Shown here one piece after another: positions 24,778 to 33,807 of a stretch of DNA of 64,000 bases. Every line of letters begins with the position of its first letter. The first letter of the stretch is position 1. The translations under genes were made by a program, and so were the position numbers. Location of the stretch: assembly GCF_002368295.1 (NCBI RefSeq), contig NZ_AP018248.1, positions 1,460,477 through 1,524,476 on the forward strand, read 5' to 3'. Below the pieces are notes generated by a model. That model was not told where the DNA came from. It did not search any database and worked only from the letters and a program-made list of their open reading frames with translations. The stretch is from Tolypothrix tenuis PCC 7101. Lineage in GTDB: Bacteria; Cyanobacteriota; Cyanobacteriia; Cyanobacteriales; Nostocaceae.

Positions 24778-26043
24778 ATGAGTATCAATCAAAATTTTGA
24801 TAATTCTACATTTGATGAAGTAAAACTATTTGGCTTACCTGCACAAAAAGGTCGTTGGCTACTAATTCCCTTGGGTGTACTTGTTCTACTTTGTTTAGGA
24901 ACTGCTTATTCTTGGAGTATTTTTCGGAATACGATTGAAAAATCTCTCGCAGTAGGAGCAACAGAAAGCTTACTACCTTTCACAATTTTATTGGTTGTAT
25001 TTTCAATTTTGATGCCCATTACTGGGTTTTATATTGAAAAAATTGGCCCGCGTCTGGTAACTGCGCTGGGGGCAATTGTGATGGGGATTGGTTACGCCAC
25101 GTCGGGTTTGGTAAATAATATCCCTTTGTTAACTATTACTTACGGGATCATTGCTGGTGCTGGTGTTGGGATTGTTTATGGTGTACCACTCGCCGTTAAT
25201 GCTAAATGGTTCCCCGATAAAAAGGGTTTAGCTGTAGGTGCAACTGTGATTGGCTTTGGTTTATCACCCCTTGTAACGGCACCTTTAGCTAAGAATTTAA
25301 TTGCTGCTAATGGTGATAAGGGTTGGCAACCAACATTAATCATTTTTGGGATTGCTTTTACCCTGATAATTTTAGCGATCGCCCCTGTAATGAAATATCC
25401 GCCCAAAGGATGGCAACCTGCTGGGTGGACACCGCCTGTTAAACTGAGTGAATCTGCCAGCAACAGCAGTACACCTTTATTAAAATCCCTCAGCTTTTAC
25501 GGCTTGTGGTTATGCTTTACCATTGGTACTTTTGCTGGGTTAGCTGCTATTGGGATCGCTAGTCCAGTGGGTACAGAAATTATTGGTTTAGATAAAAATA
25601 CAGCAGCTAGTGCGGTGTCATTATTTGCAGTGTTTAATGGTTTAGGCAGACCGTTATTTGGTTGGCTGGCCGATAAATATAAACCGAAAAATGCGGCAAT
25701 TATTTCCTATATATTGATTATTGTTGCCTCAATAATGATGCTCAGTACCACTAAGGGAGCGATCGCAACTTACCTAGTGGCTTTTAGTTTGATTTATCTT
25801 GCTCTTGGTGGTTGGTTAGCTATTGGGCCGACATCGACTTTAATTCTGTTTCGGAGCCAAGATTATGCCAAAAACTACGGCGTAGTTTTTACTGCCTTTG
25901 GCATGGGTGCATTGCTAGGAACTTTACTTGTTGGTAATATCCGCGATATTTTTGGTAATTATTTACCGTTTTTTAATGTCACGATTGGATTATCAGTTTT
26001 AGGGATTATCCTGGCTGTATTTTTGTTGAAGCGCAAAGATTAA
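24778..26043 (+). CDS. MFS transporter of the oxalate/formate antiporter (OFA) family
   Basis: 421 residues with twelve predicted membrane helices. GVLVLLCLGTAYSWSIFRNTIEKS at the first helix and GAGVGIVYGVPLAVNAKWFPDKKGLAVG between helices 4 and 5 are characteristic of the OFA family, which contains OxlT and lactate/monocarboxylate carriers. GRPLFGWLADKYKPKN between helices 8 and 9 matches the MFS A-type loop. It probably moves a small mono- or dicarboxylate across the plasma membrane; the substrate cannot be read. ATG at 24778. Confidence 0.85.
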   Translation: MSINQNFDNSTFDEVKLFGLPAQKGRWLLIPLGVLVLLCLGTAYSWSIFRNTIEKSLAVGATESLLPFTILLVVFSILMPITGFYIEKIGPRLVTALGAIVMGIGYATSGLVNNIPLLTITYGIIAGAGVGIVYGVPLAVNAKWFPDKKGLAVGATVIGFGLSPLVTAPLAKNLIAANGDKGWQPTLIIFGIAFTLIILAIAPVMKYPPKGWQPAGWTPPVKLSESASNSSTPLLKSLSFYGLWLCFTIGTFAGLAAIGIASPVGTEIIGLDKNTAASAVSLFAVFNGLGRPLFGWLADKYKPKNAAIISYILIIVASIMMLSTTKGAIATYLVAFSLIYLALGGWLAIGPTSTLILFRSQDYAKNYGVVFTAFGMGALLGTLLVGNIRDIFGNYLPFFNVTIGLSVLGIILAVFLLKRKD

Positions 26044-26063
26044 AAAATTTCAATTTAATATTC

Positions 26064-26111
26064 GTAGTCAGAACTTTAGTCCTGATTTGAAGAACTAAAG
26101 TTTCTGACTAC
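26064..26111. terminator. Bidirectional terminator between convergent genes
   Basis: GTAGTCAGAACTTTAGT pairs with ACTAAAGTTTCTGACTAC (one bulged base), with an AT-rich context on both sides. It lies between the MFS gene and the convergent FHA gene. Confidence 0.7.
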
Positions 26112-26120
26112 AAAATTTGT

Positions 26121-26999
26121 CTAAGCGAGTTGGAAGAGGAATGTTACCATATCGCCTTTACCCAAACTGATGCGATCGCCTGGGCGCAGACGGTGTCTAT
26201 TCCCCGGTAAAAGCGGCAAATTGTTGATGTAGGTGCCATTGGAACTACCAACATCTTCTATATAATGAGCGTCTCCCTCAACACGAATATCTGCATGAAT
26301 CCGCGAGACAATTTCTGAATTGGGAAATCCAGAAACATCTATATCTGGGGGAATCCGGTCATTAGGCTTGCCGATATGAATTACAGACAAAGTTTGAGGT
26401 AATTCCAGATTCGCGTTGCTTTGAACGTGGAATAGGCTGGCTGTTACCTGTTGTAATTGCGTTCTCGCAGGACTAACTGCGGGCGCTGGTGCTGCTACAA
26501 ATGGTTCGGGCTCAGGTGGTGCCACTGGCTCGGGTTCTGGTTCTGGTGCTGGCGGTGGTGCAATTGGTTCAGGCTCGGGTGCTGCTGCCACTGGTTCCGG
26601 TGCTGGTGGTGCAGGAGTAATTTCTACCGCAGCAGGTGGCGGTGCAACTGGTGGGACTTCTGCAGGAACTGCCACTGCTGTTGGCGGTAGAGTTGAACCC
26701 GGAGGATTAACAACGGCTAAAGGATCTGGTTGTATCAGTTCTACAAGTGGATCGGGAGTAACCAACGGTGGTACTTCTAAAGGCACATCGGGAGCAACTG
26801 TAGGTGCTACCGCTGTTGGGGGCGCTGCTGCGGCATTAGCGCGCAGATTAAAACCACACTGACCACAGAAAGCGGCATCTGCCTGCACAGTTGCCCCACA
26901 GCTGGGACAGTTATTAGTCGCTGGTAACGGCGTATAACAGGCTTCACACTGGACAGCGCCGTCTGGATTGGGATGATTGCAATTAGGGCAGACGATCAT
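26121..26999 (-). CDS. FHA domain protein with double zinc ribbon and proline-rich linker
   Basis: 292 residues from ATG 26999 (MIVCPNCNHPNPDG); the frame extends 15 codons upstream but those residues do not fit. Residues 1-50 hold two C-x-x-C zinc ribbons (CPNC...CEAC, CPSC...CGQC). Residues about 60-185 are a low-complexity linker of Ala, Pro, Glu and Val. The C-terminal FHA domain (about 205-290) has IHIGKPNDRI, SRIHADIRVEGDAHYIEDVG and SSNGTYINNLPL, the phosphothreonine-binding loops. It likely reads Ser/Thr kinase signalling in the cytoplasm. Confidence 0.85.
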   Translation of the reverse strand: MIVCPNCNHPNPDGAVQCEACYTPLPATNNCPSCGATVQADAAFCGQCGFNLRANAAAAPPTAVAPTVAPDVPLEVPPLVTPDPLVELIQPDPLAVVNPPGSTLPPTAVAVPAEVPPVAPPPAAVEITPAPPAPEPVAAAPEPEPIAPPPAPEPEPEPVAPPEPEPFVAAPAPAVSPARTQLQQVTASLFHVQSNANLELPQTLSVIHIGKPNDRIPPDIDVSGFPNSEIVSRIHADIRVEGDAHYIEDVGSSNGTYINNLPLLPGNRHRLRPGDRISLGKGDMVTFLFQLA

Positions 27000-27320
27000 G
27001 GATTTAAGCCTTTGTTCAAGCTCATCAAAAAATGGTACTGGCAAGCACAGAAAACTCCCAGTGGCGGCTACCCTTCAGGAGGGCTGAATACCAATTCCAA
27101 ATTCAGAAAGCTAGATTTCTCAATGATGAAGAAATTTACATTTGTTGCTGAATTTTGGAGTATTGGTATAATAGCTAACTGTTGTAGACGCGCCCGGGCT
27201 TGCCGCAGCGAAAAGTCAGAGCGGGTTTTCCGCCGTGAACTTTTCAAAACAGGTATCGAAAGTAGGTATAAGAAACACCTAGCTTTCGATTCTAACAATT
27301 ACCCCTGATAGGTAAGATAC
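27000..27320. other. Intergenic region with fragmentary repeats
   Basis: Between two minus-strand genes. It includes AATACCAATTCCAAATTC, a partner-like AGTATTGGTATAATAGC, and a GC-rich CGCCCGGGCTTGCCG patch followed by short palindromes. Nothing coding was recognised. Confidence 0.4.
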
Positions 27321-28043
27321 TTAGGTTTGGAGTTCCGCACCCGCCGCCGCATCTAGCAACCACCAAAGCTCTCCTTGGGGTTGAATGAGGCGGGACGGAT
27401 AAGTCAACTCATCGGCTTGGGGTGCAAAGACTTGAGCTAATGCTGGTCGTTTATTGGCACCTGCAACTACAAACATAACGCTGCGAGCCGCATTGATAAA
27501 TGGGTAAGTAAAAGTAATGCGGATACTGCTATCTTTATTACCCACAGTAATTAAGCGATCGCGCACTTGCAATGCTTGAGTGTGGGGAAACAAAGATGCA
27601 GTATGTGCATCATCACCCATTCCTAGCAAGACTACATCTAAAGCAGGAAACTCTCCAGATGCAGTATTAAAAAAGTTTTGCAGATGCTTGTCGTACTTAA
27701 CTGCTGCAACTGCGGGGTCAGCTTCCAAGGTAGGGATGGCGTGAATATTCGCAACTGGCATATCAACGCGGTCTAACCACGCACGACGCGCCATCAGCTC
27801 ATTGCTATCAGGATGATCTGGTGGTACATAACGTTCATCACCCCAGAACACATGAATTTTATCCCAAGGAAGTTTTTGTTGAGCGATCGCCTCATACAAT
27901 GGCTTAGGCGTACTGCCACCAGACAAGGCAATGGTAAACCGCCCTCGCTCTTTAATAGCAGCGTCTATCTTAGACAGAATCAACTCTAGCGCTCTTCCAA
28001 CTAGCGCCGACTGATCTGGTAGAACTTCGACCTTTTTATTCAT
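27321..28043 (-). CDS. pgl: 6-phosphogluconolactonase
   Basis: 240 residues, DevB/SOL type. It hydrolyses 6-phosphogluconolactone in the oxidative pentose phosphate pathway, the main source of NADPH in cyanobacteria in the dark and in heterocysts. Motifs: ALSGGSTPKPLYEAI (about 39-53), HVFWGDERYVPPDHPDSNE and VVLLGMGDDAHTASLFPH with the catalytic His. The end VAGANKRPALAQVF is also typical. Start ATG 28043. It is not adjacent to zwf here. Confidence 0.93.
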   Translation of the reverse strand: MNKKVEVLPDQSALVGRALELILSKIDAAIKERGRFTIALSGGSTPKPLYEAIAQQKLPWDKIHVFWGDERYVPPDHPDSNELMARRAWLDRVDMPVANIHAIPTLEADPAVAAVKYDKHLQNFFNTASGEFPALDVVLLGMGDDAHTASLFPHTQALQVRDRLITVGNKDSSIRITFTYPFINAARSVMFVVAGANKRPALAQVFAPQADELTYPSRLIQPQGELWWLLDAAAGAELQT

Positions 28044-28133
28044 GGCTCGATCATCACTTTGCCTGCTTCCAGCAATACCATACCTAACTTATAGCGGTTC
28101 TCCTTTTTAACTTTTGAAACTTTTAACAACATT

Positions 28134-28308
28134 AAGGGGGATTGGGCATGGGGCATGGGGCATTGGGCATTTGTTATTTGTCATTTGGTAATGGGTAACG
28201 GGTAAAGGGTAATCGGTGTTTGGTGTTCGTCATTATTACTTCTCCCCTGCACCCTGCACCCTCCCCCCTTGCTTTTCCCAGTCCCCAGTCCCCAGTCCCC
28301 AACCCCTA
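28134..28308. repeat. Simple heptamer repeats (GGGCATG, GGGTAAC, CCCTGCA, CCCCAGT)
   Basis: Runs of GGGGCATGGGGCATTGGGCA, then GGTAATGGGTAACGGGTAAA, then CCCTGCACCCTGCACCC and CCCAGTCCCCAGTCCCCAGT. These are several STRR types in tandem, filling the gap between pgl and rph and touching the rph stop codon. Confidence 0.75.
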
Positions 28309-29049
28309 ACCCCCCACAAATATCGCATTCCAATCGGTAATCGCTTCTTGCTGGGCGATTAATAATTCTTGGATTCCGGTTTCTGCTAAATCTAATAACT
28401 GATTCAATTGGTTGCGGGTATAGCTTCCTTCTTCTGCTGTTCCCTGCACTTCGATGATTCCCAAATCTTGATTCATCACCACGTTGAAATCTACTGTGGC
28501 GGCTACGTCTTCGATATAGTTGAGATCTAAAAATCCCTCTCCTTCCAATAAACCTACTGAGACAGCGGCTATTTGTCCGCACAGGGGCGATCGCGTTAAT
28601 ACTCCTTGGTGCAATAATCGGGAAATCGCGTTAGCTAACGCCACAAAAGAACCTGTAATTGCGGTTGTTCTCGTTCCCGCATCGGCTTGCAATACATCAG
28701 CATCTACAGTTAAAGTGCGTTCGCCTAATACTTCAAAATCTAATGCTGCTCTTAAACTACGCCCAATCAAGCGTTGAATTTCTTGCGTCCGTCCGGATAA
28801 TTTCATCAATTCTCTTTCTTGCCGTTGTTGAGTGGCGCTTGGCAGCATCCGATATTCAGCAGTTAACCACCCCTTGCCACTTCCGGCTAAAAATTTTGGG
28901 ACTCCCTCGGTAACGCTAACAGTACAAAGTACTTGAGTATCACCACATTTTGTCAGCACAGAACCAGGCGCATAACGGGTAAAGCCACTGTCAAAGTTGA
29001 TGGGACGGAGTTGATAGGGTTGCCGACCATCTGGACGCTGCCAAGCCAT
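28306..29049 (-). CDS. rph: Ribonuclease PH
   Basis: 247 residues. RNase PH is a phosphorolytic 3'-5' exonuclease that trims tRNA and other RNA 3' ends and acts as a hexamer. Motifs: RPDGRQPYQLRPINFDSGF at the start, GSVLTKCGDTQVLCTVSV, GWLTAEYRMLPSATQQR, RTQEIQRLIGRSLRAALD and DADVLQADAGTRTTAITG. The ATG at 29049 (MAWQRPDGRQ) is the family start. Its stop lies within repetitive DNA. Confidence 0.95.
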   Translation of the reverse strand: MAWQRPDGRQPYQLRPINFDSGFTRYAPGSVLTKCGDTQVLCTVSVTEGVPKFLAGSGKGWLTAEYRMLPSATQQRQERELMKLSGRTQEIQRLIGRSLRAALDFEVLGERTLTVDADVLQADAGTRTTAITGSFVALANAISRLLHQGVLTRSPLCGQIAAVSVGLLEGEGFLDLNYIEDVAATVDFNVVMNQDLGIIEVQGTAEEGSYTRNQLNQLLDLAETGIQELLIAQQEAITDWNAIFVGG

Positions 29050-29183
29050 TGGGGTTTCCTCAACATTTTCATAAGAGAATATCCATTAAGGTTACCTTAG
29101 TGTCGCAATCTCTCTATACCCCTAACAATTGAGTCAGCACAAAACTTAGGTAGTGAAGCTTGGTAGTTAAATTAAAGATTTTT

Positions 29184-29792
29184 TTAAGAAATGGAAAGCA
29201 GGTTAAGAATACTTTGATGTACTGCGTCCGGTAGTTGGTCGCCATTAATAGTCAATAAACGGCGACGACGGTCATAATATTCCAAAATCGGGATAGTGCG
29301 ATCGTAGAATAACTCTATGCGACGCTGTACGATTTCTGGCTGCTCATCGGGAAGCGATCGCCCCAAACAGCGATTTACCATTGTCGCTTCTGGTACTTGT
29401 AAATAAATTGCCCAATCTAATTTTTGTCCTAAATATTCCAATAAAAAATCTAATTCCTCAGCTTGGAACGCCGTACGCGGATAGCCTTCCAATAGCCAAC
29501 CCGATGGGATATTCAGCTGTGTTAGCTGCATCCGAATCAAGTCAATCATCCTTTCATCCGGGACTAGCTCCCCTTTTTCTACGAATGGCTGTGCATATTG
29601 TCCCAAATCACCGAAATTAGCGTTAACGTACAGCCGCGAAGCATCTTCCCGTAAGGCTAGTGACTTGTCACCAGACATTGCTTCTCGTAAAATTTCACCT
29701 GTAGAAACCTTTGGAATATCAAAGTGTCTACAAAGGCTTTGTGCTTGAGTGCTTTTCCCCGATCCTGAACCTCCCAGAATCACTAATCTCAC
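29184..29792 (-). CDS. Adenylate kinase-like nucleotide kinase
   Basis: 202 residues. P-loop LGGSGSGKSTQAQSLCRHF (about 6-24), then VSTGEILREAM (AMP-binding site), GWLLEGYPRTAFQAEELDFLL (the GFPR-like motif reads GYPR) and RIELFYDRTIPILEYY. It lacks a zinc lid. It transfers phosphate from ATP to a nucleoside monophosphate, probably AMP. The divergence from canonical Adk suggests a second, specialised copy, as is common in cyanobacteria. Start ATG 29792 directly precedes the P-loop strand. Confidence 0.82.
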   Translation of the reverse strand: MRLVILGGSGSGKSTQAQSLCRHFDIPKVSTGEILREAMSGDKSLALREDASRLYVNANFGDLGQYAQPFVEKGELVPDERMIDLIRMQLTQLNIPSGWLLEGYPRTAFQAEELDFLLEYLGQKLDWAIYLQVPEATMVNRCLGRSLPDEQPEIVQRRIELFYDRTIPILEYYDRRRRLLTINGDQLPDAVHQSILNLLSIS

Positions 29793-30134
29793 AACAATTC
29801 ACTCCTCACCTGTCAAATTTACTACTTGCCAACCATGTTGTGCCCAAACGAATGGGAAATCTAACATCTACAATTTTCAGCCCTTGCACCCAACTTTTTT
29901 CTTGAATCTTACTATTATTACTACGTTATTATTTTTACAGCCACTTGCTTTTACCAGCTATTCATGTCAATATCATTAACTCTTGACTTGAACATAAACC
30001 TAGTGGTTGACTAAGAATGCAACTTGCAAACTACAATACACTTGTAAAATTCAGATTGATTATACAGCTAGATTTGCGATCGCTTACCTCAGCAATATCT
30101 CTTTGATAATTTGTAATATTTTAAACTCAGCTAT
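29793..30134. other. Intergenic region, nothing recognised
   Basis: 342 AT-rich bases between divergent genes, expected to hold both promoters. There is one HIP1-like GCGATCGC near 30077. No RNA gene or conserved leader could be identified. Confidence 0.5.
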
Positions 30135-30671
30135 ATGGTTGCCCAGTTAGATACCCCAAGTGTCAATTCGACCCTCAGTGTAGCATCTCCTATTGCCGGA
30201 CTAGTACAAGTTTTCACTAGTAGTCACCGTAACTTTTTTACTAACGTCATGGCCCAAGCACTGAGAATTGCCGGTCAAGGTACTTCAGTGTTAGTCGTGC
30301 AATTTCTCAAAGGTGGTATTCGACAAGGGCATGAGCGACCCATGCAATTGGGGCAAAATTTAGATTGGATTCGTTGCGATTTACCTCGTTGTATCGACAC
30401 ACCCCAACTAGATGATACAGAAAACGAAGCTTTACAAAAGCTGTGGCAACATACACAACAGGTAGTATTCGAGGGTAAGTATTCTCTCGTTGTCTTAGAT
30501 GAGTTAAGTTTAGCGATTAACTTTGGTTTAATTTCAGAACAAGAAGTTTTAGCGTTTTTAGCAAAACGCCCTTCCCATATTGATATTATCCTCACCGGGC
30601 CAGAAATGCCAAAATCTCTATTAGATGTAGCAGATCAAATTACAGAGATCCGCCGTAGTCATAGCCCATAA
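30135..30671 (+). CDS. CobA/BtuR-like P-loop NTPase with altered Walker A
   Basis: 178 residues resembling ATP:corrinoid adenosyltransferases: LVQVFTSSHRNFFTNVMAQALRIAGQG aligns in position with their P-loop helix, then VLVVQFLKGG, YSLVVLDELSLAINFGLIS (Walker B) and DIILTGPEMPKSLLDVADQITEI match closely. The usual GxGKGKTT loop is replaced by TSSHRNFFTN. Corrinoid adenosylation is thus doubtful; the protein may have lost ATP binding or evolved a new role. The ATG at 30135 gives a short disordered leader before the domain. Confidence 0.7.
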   Translation: MVAQLDTPSVNSTLSVASPIAGLVQVFTSSHRNFFTNVMAQALRIAGQGTSVLVVQFLKGGIRQGHERPMQLGQNLDWIRCDLPRCIDTPQLDDTENEALQKLWQHTQQVVFEGKYSLVVLDELSLAINFGLISEQEVLAFLAKRPSHIDIILTGPEMPKSLLDVADQITEIRRSHSP

Positions 30672-30910
30672 AGAATGGTCATTCAATTTTGGAGTTTGGA
30701 TTGACGATTTTGGATTAACCTCTCCTTATAAAGAAGAGGCTTAAACATTGAAAAATTTTGGTTTTTCTTCTGGGTTAACCCAGAGGCTTGAGACCAAATA
30801 TTTTAGATTTCAAATTTTCATTTAATCCAAAATCTAAAATCTAAAATCTAAACTCGCTTCGGTCAACTTCACGATATTCTAGTAAGTCGATTTAAATTAG
30901 CCTTGAACTT

Positions 30911-31510
30911 GTGATTAAAAACGATATCTGGATTACAGAAATGGCTCAAAAGGGCATGATTTCCCCCTTTGAGCCAAGTTTAGTCAGAAAAGTACAACCA
31001 CAGGCAGATGTAGCGGTTCGTCCTGTAATCAGCTATGGTTTATCTTCCTATGGCTACGATATTCGCCTGTCTCCTGCAGAATTCCGCATTTTTCGCCACA
31101 TTCCTGGCACTGTAATTGATCCCAAAAACTTTAATCCCCAAAATTTGGAATCAACCCCACTACATACAGATGAAAATGGTAGCTATTTTATCCTACCTGC
31201 TCATTCCTATGGATTGGGCGTTGCGTTAGAAAAGCTAGCTGTTCCAGACTATATAACTGTAATTTGTATAGGTAAATCCACCTACGCACGTTGTGGAATT
31301 ATAGCAAATTTAACACCTGCAGAGGCAGCTTGGCGAGGTCACTTAACCTTAGAATTTTCCAATTCTTCCAGCGCTGATTGTCGCATCTACGCTAATGAAG
31401 GTGTAGTGCAACTGCTATTTTTAGCAGGCGAACCCTGCGCTATCAGTTACGAAGCAAGACAGGGTAAATATCAGGATCAAGCTGAGATGGTAACTTTGGC
31501 TAAAGTGTAA
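30911..31510 (+). CDS. dcd: dCTP deaminase
   Basis: 199 residues starting at GTG 30911. It converts dCTP to dUTP for dTTP synthesis. Visible: YGLSSYGYDIRLSPAEFRIF, HIPGTVIDPKNF, ILPAHSYGLGVALEKLAVPD, GKSTYARCGIIANLTPAEAAWRGHLTLEFSN with the catalytic Glu, and RIYANEGVVQLLFL. It is convergent with thyX (16 bases between stops), which uses the dUMP derived from this route; the pair covers two steps of thymidylate supply. Confidence 0.93.
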   Translation: MIKNDIWITEMAQKGMISPFEPSLVRKVQPQADVAVRPVISYGLSSYGYDIRLSPAEFRIFRHIPGTVIDPKNFNPQNLESTPLHTDENGSYFILPAHSYGLGVALEKLAVPDYITVICIGKSTYARCGIIANLTPAEAAWRGHLTLEFSNSSSADCRIYANEGVVQLLFLAGEPCAISYEARQGKYQDQAEMVTLAKV

Positions 31511-31526
31511 ACACCTCACAGCAGTA

Positions 31527-33608
31527 CTAAGGCGCTAATCTCGCTTTACCTAAACGAGACTTTTCATACCATTCTGCGATCGCAGGTACCCACTCAGCAA
31601 AATGGGGCCACATCATTTCACATAACTTTTGAATTTCAAGTTGAGCGTCTTTCTTATTTCTCAAATCACAGAAATGTAAGAAAGACCTTAAATTGAAACT
31701 CACTACAAAATGTTGGCGATAATCAAAGGGCATTTTACCTCTAGCGTGTTCCTCAGACATACCACCTTCAAAGTCAGCTTTATATCGTTTAGCTGCTTCT
31801 AAACACCACTCTAAGTCTTTTGCTCTTTGCTCTGGTGAATAATAATATTTTTTACCTTGTCTATCAGTGTAATAACCAACAGGACGCAGATAGAAAACAT
31901 CTTCAATATCTTTCTTACCGGTTACTACATCAATAAACTGGTTTCCGGTGTAACGAAATGAGTTGTGAACTACAATGCCATTAGCGACAAAATTATGCCA
32001 ACTGCCTTCTACTTCTAGGTCATAAGTCATTTTTTTTCCAATGTACTGCACAGTTTTTACTTTAACTGGATGGGCTTGTAATTTTCTACCTATTGGCTTT
32101 GGTTTAGGTCGCCAATTTTCAGTATCTATTATGGGGTTAAAAGAGCTAGCAAAATCAGCTTCTTGATGATTTTGGTGAATATATTCGTGACACTCTTTGC
32201 ATAAAGTTACTAAATTATCGAAGTCATAAGCCAAAGATTCGTCAGCATATACTGGGATTAAATGATGAGCATGAAGGCTACCACCCCTAACTCTACATCT
32301 TTGACAAATATAATTAAACTTCTCATGTACGGCTGGAGCAATATCTCTTGTCCAGGCACCTATTAGTTCCCGTTCTGTAGATGTTCCTCCTTTCCAAAAA
32401 TTAGATTCTTCTCCTCTTTTTGTATAAAGCTTCGCGTTTTCTCTACGTTTTTGACGACTTGCTTGAGAAAGGTTTAAGTGGTAACCAGTTTGACCCTTAT
32501 TCCAAGGGTTTCTGGAACCTCTTGATCTCTTATTTAACGACAAACCGTAAGCATAAACCCATTTTTTTATTGCTTCTATTGAGCAGTTAGCTAAGGCTGC
32601 CATCTCATCAACATAAAGTCCTTTAGCAATTTGCTCTTCTAACCAAATTTTGTCTCGATAAAGCGCATTAGGATTATAGTTCCAAGGCTGATGTTCTTTA
32701 GGGAATTTACTATCATTTTGATTTAAATTTAGTTCATACTTATCAGCCCAATTTCTCACAGTATTTATAGAGCATTCAGATAGTTGGGCAATCTCTAATG
32801 TAGATAATCCTTTGAGAATTTGAGATTCAAGCCATTCTCGATTTCTATAAAGACCATTGCCTACTACTGCCATACCATTACACATTAAATGGCAAGGCTT
32901 AGTGCTTTTAACTACACTGCCATCAGGGTTAGTAATTAAACCAACTGCATCACCCATTGTTTGCCAACCATCTGATGTAAATAAGCGATGATTAACAGTG
33001 CAATCTAAAGTTTTTCCATCCTCTAAAGTTACTCTGTAAACTGGCTGAAGACCACTGCACATGACATCTTTAATATGTCCAACCTCAAATAAGCCAGTCT
33101 CTTCGTTGAGAACTCGCAGGCGCATTTTGCGAATCCGTTGTTTACAATCACGCCGATATTCACCAGGTGGTTCTCCATTCCTACCTTTAATTGACCTTGT
33201 ACGGATTGCTTTTTCTCCGTTAGTCCAGAGTTCGTATAACTCTCCAATAGTTTTTTTCAATTTCTGGTTACTGTCGCCTTCACAGTTCACAAAAGTAATT
33301 TCATTATCAGCAGACAGACATTGAACATCAAAGGATACACTAATTCTATGAGTACGGGCCTGTTGCATTACACTGTGGGGGAAGTAGCCACAGTTAAAAA
33401 CAATTTGGGGATGCTCTAGAGGCCCGTAATGTCCTCTTTCTCCTGCTAAAAGTCGCTTCACAATAACTTCACCACATTGAGACTCCGAGGGCCATGAGTC
33501 CCGTTCGTCATACACGAACGCCTCAGTGTAGTCCTGGTGCATGGCGGCGTAAATCACCTGCTGAGGATTTGGTGTTTTAGCAATAACCTCTACCCGGAAT
33601 CGATCCAT
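31527..33608 (-). CDS. thyX: Flavin-dependent thymidylate synthase ThyX, interrupted by an intein
   Basis: 693 residues as translated; after splicing the extein would be 240 residues. ThyX makes dTMP from dUMP with methylene-tetrahydrofolate and FAD. N-extein 1-96 carries YAAMHQDYTEAFVYDE and ends in ARTHRISVSFDVQ; the C-extein 550-693 begins SFRYTGNQF and has LRPVGYYTDRQGKKYYY and FVVSFNLRSFLHFCDLRN. The intein splits the ThyX signature itself (RTHRISVSFDVQ / SFRY), so no active enzyme exists without splicing. ATG at 33608. Confidence 0.93.
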   Translation of the reverse strand: MDRFRVEVIAKTPNPQQVIYAAMHQDYTEAFVYDERDSWPSESQCGEVIVKRLLAGERGHYGPLEHPQIVFNCGYFPHSVMQQARTHRISVSFDVQCLSADNEITFVNCEGDSNQKLKKTIGELYELWTNGEKAIRTRSIKGRNGEPPGEYRRDCKQRIRKMRLRVLNEETGLFEVGHIKDVMCSGLQPVYRVTLEDGKTLDCTVNHRLFTSDGWQTMGDAVGLITNPDGSVVKSTKPCHLMCNGMAVVGNGLYRNREWLESQILKGLSTLEIAQLSECSINTVRNWADKYELNLNQNDSKFPKEHQPWNYNPNALYRDKIWLEEQIAKGLYVDEMAALANCSIEAIKKWVYAYGLSLNKRSRGSRNPWNKGQTGYHLNLSQASRQKRRENAKLYTKRGEESNFWKGGTSTERELIGAWTRDIAPAVHEKFNYICQRCRVRGGSLHAHHLIPVYADESLAYDFDNLVTLCKECHEYIHQNHQEADFASSFNPIIDTENWRPKPKPIGRKLQAHPVKVKTVQYIGKKMTYDLEVEGSWHNFVANGIVVHNSFRYTGNQFIDVVTGKKDIEDVFYLRPVGYYTDRQGKKYYYSPEQRAKDLEWCLEAAKRYKADFEGGMSEEHARGKMPFDYRQHFVVSFNLRSFLHFCDLRNKKDAQLEIQKLCEMMWPHFAEWVPAIAEWYEKSRLGKARLAP
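31962..33320 (-). other. Intein in ThyX with two HTH modules and an HNH homing endonuclease
   Basis: 453 residues (ThyX residues 97-549). Cys1 in CLSADNEITF, block B TVNHRLFTSDGW, block F YDLEVEGSWHNFVANG and terminal VVHN followed by extein Ser are all intact, so splicing should work. Inside are two related modules (REWLESQILKGLSTLEIAQL and DKIWLEEQIAKGLYVDEMAA, each followed by a helix-turn-helix), then an HNH domain (CQRC, LHAHHLIPVY, NLVTLCKECHEYIHQN). The HNH residues look intact, so the homing endonuclease may be active. Confidence 0.92.
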
Positions 33609-33766
33609 GATCTGCTAGTTAAAACTTGATTGGTGGCTGGGAGTGCTTACTAATCAGTTGTTTAGCCTGTTCGTGAGACATCTCCATGAGAACGATTCAT
33701 TATCATATCTCTGCCTTGGGCTTCATCTTCAAGATACTCATTTACTTTACAAAAATTAATAACTGC

Positions 33767-33784
33767 GTTACACTTCGTTACATA
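33767..33784 (+). promoter_or_regulatory. HLR1-type (RpaB-binding) direct repeat upstream of hli
   Basis: GTTACA (33767-33772) and GTTACATA (33777-33784) with a 4-base gap resemble HLR1, the paired (G/T)TTACA element bound by the response regulator RpaB at high-light genes. A looser TTTACTTTACAA lies 20 bases upstream. It sits 24 bases before the hli start. Confidence 0.5.
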
Positions 33785-33807
33785 GTAAATAAAAACGGGA
33801 AAATCTT

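Noticed and set aside
26457..26690. 77-codon Trp/Cys-rich frame on the plus strand
   Set aside because: It is the complement of the proline/glutamate-rich linker of the FHA protein.
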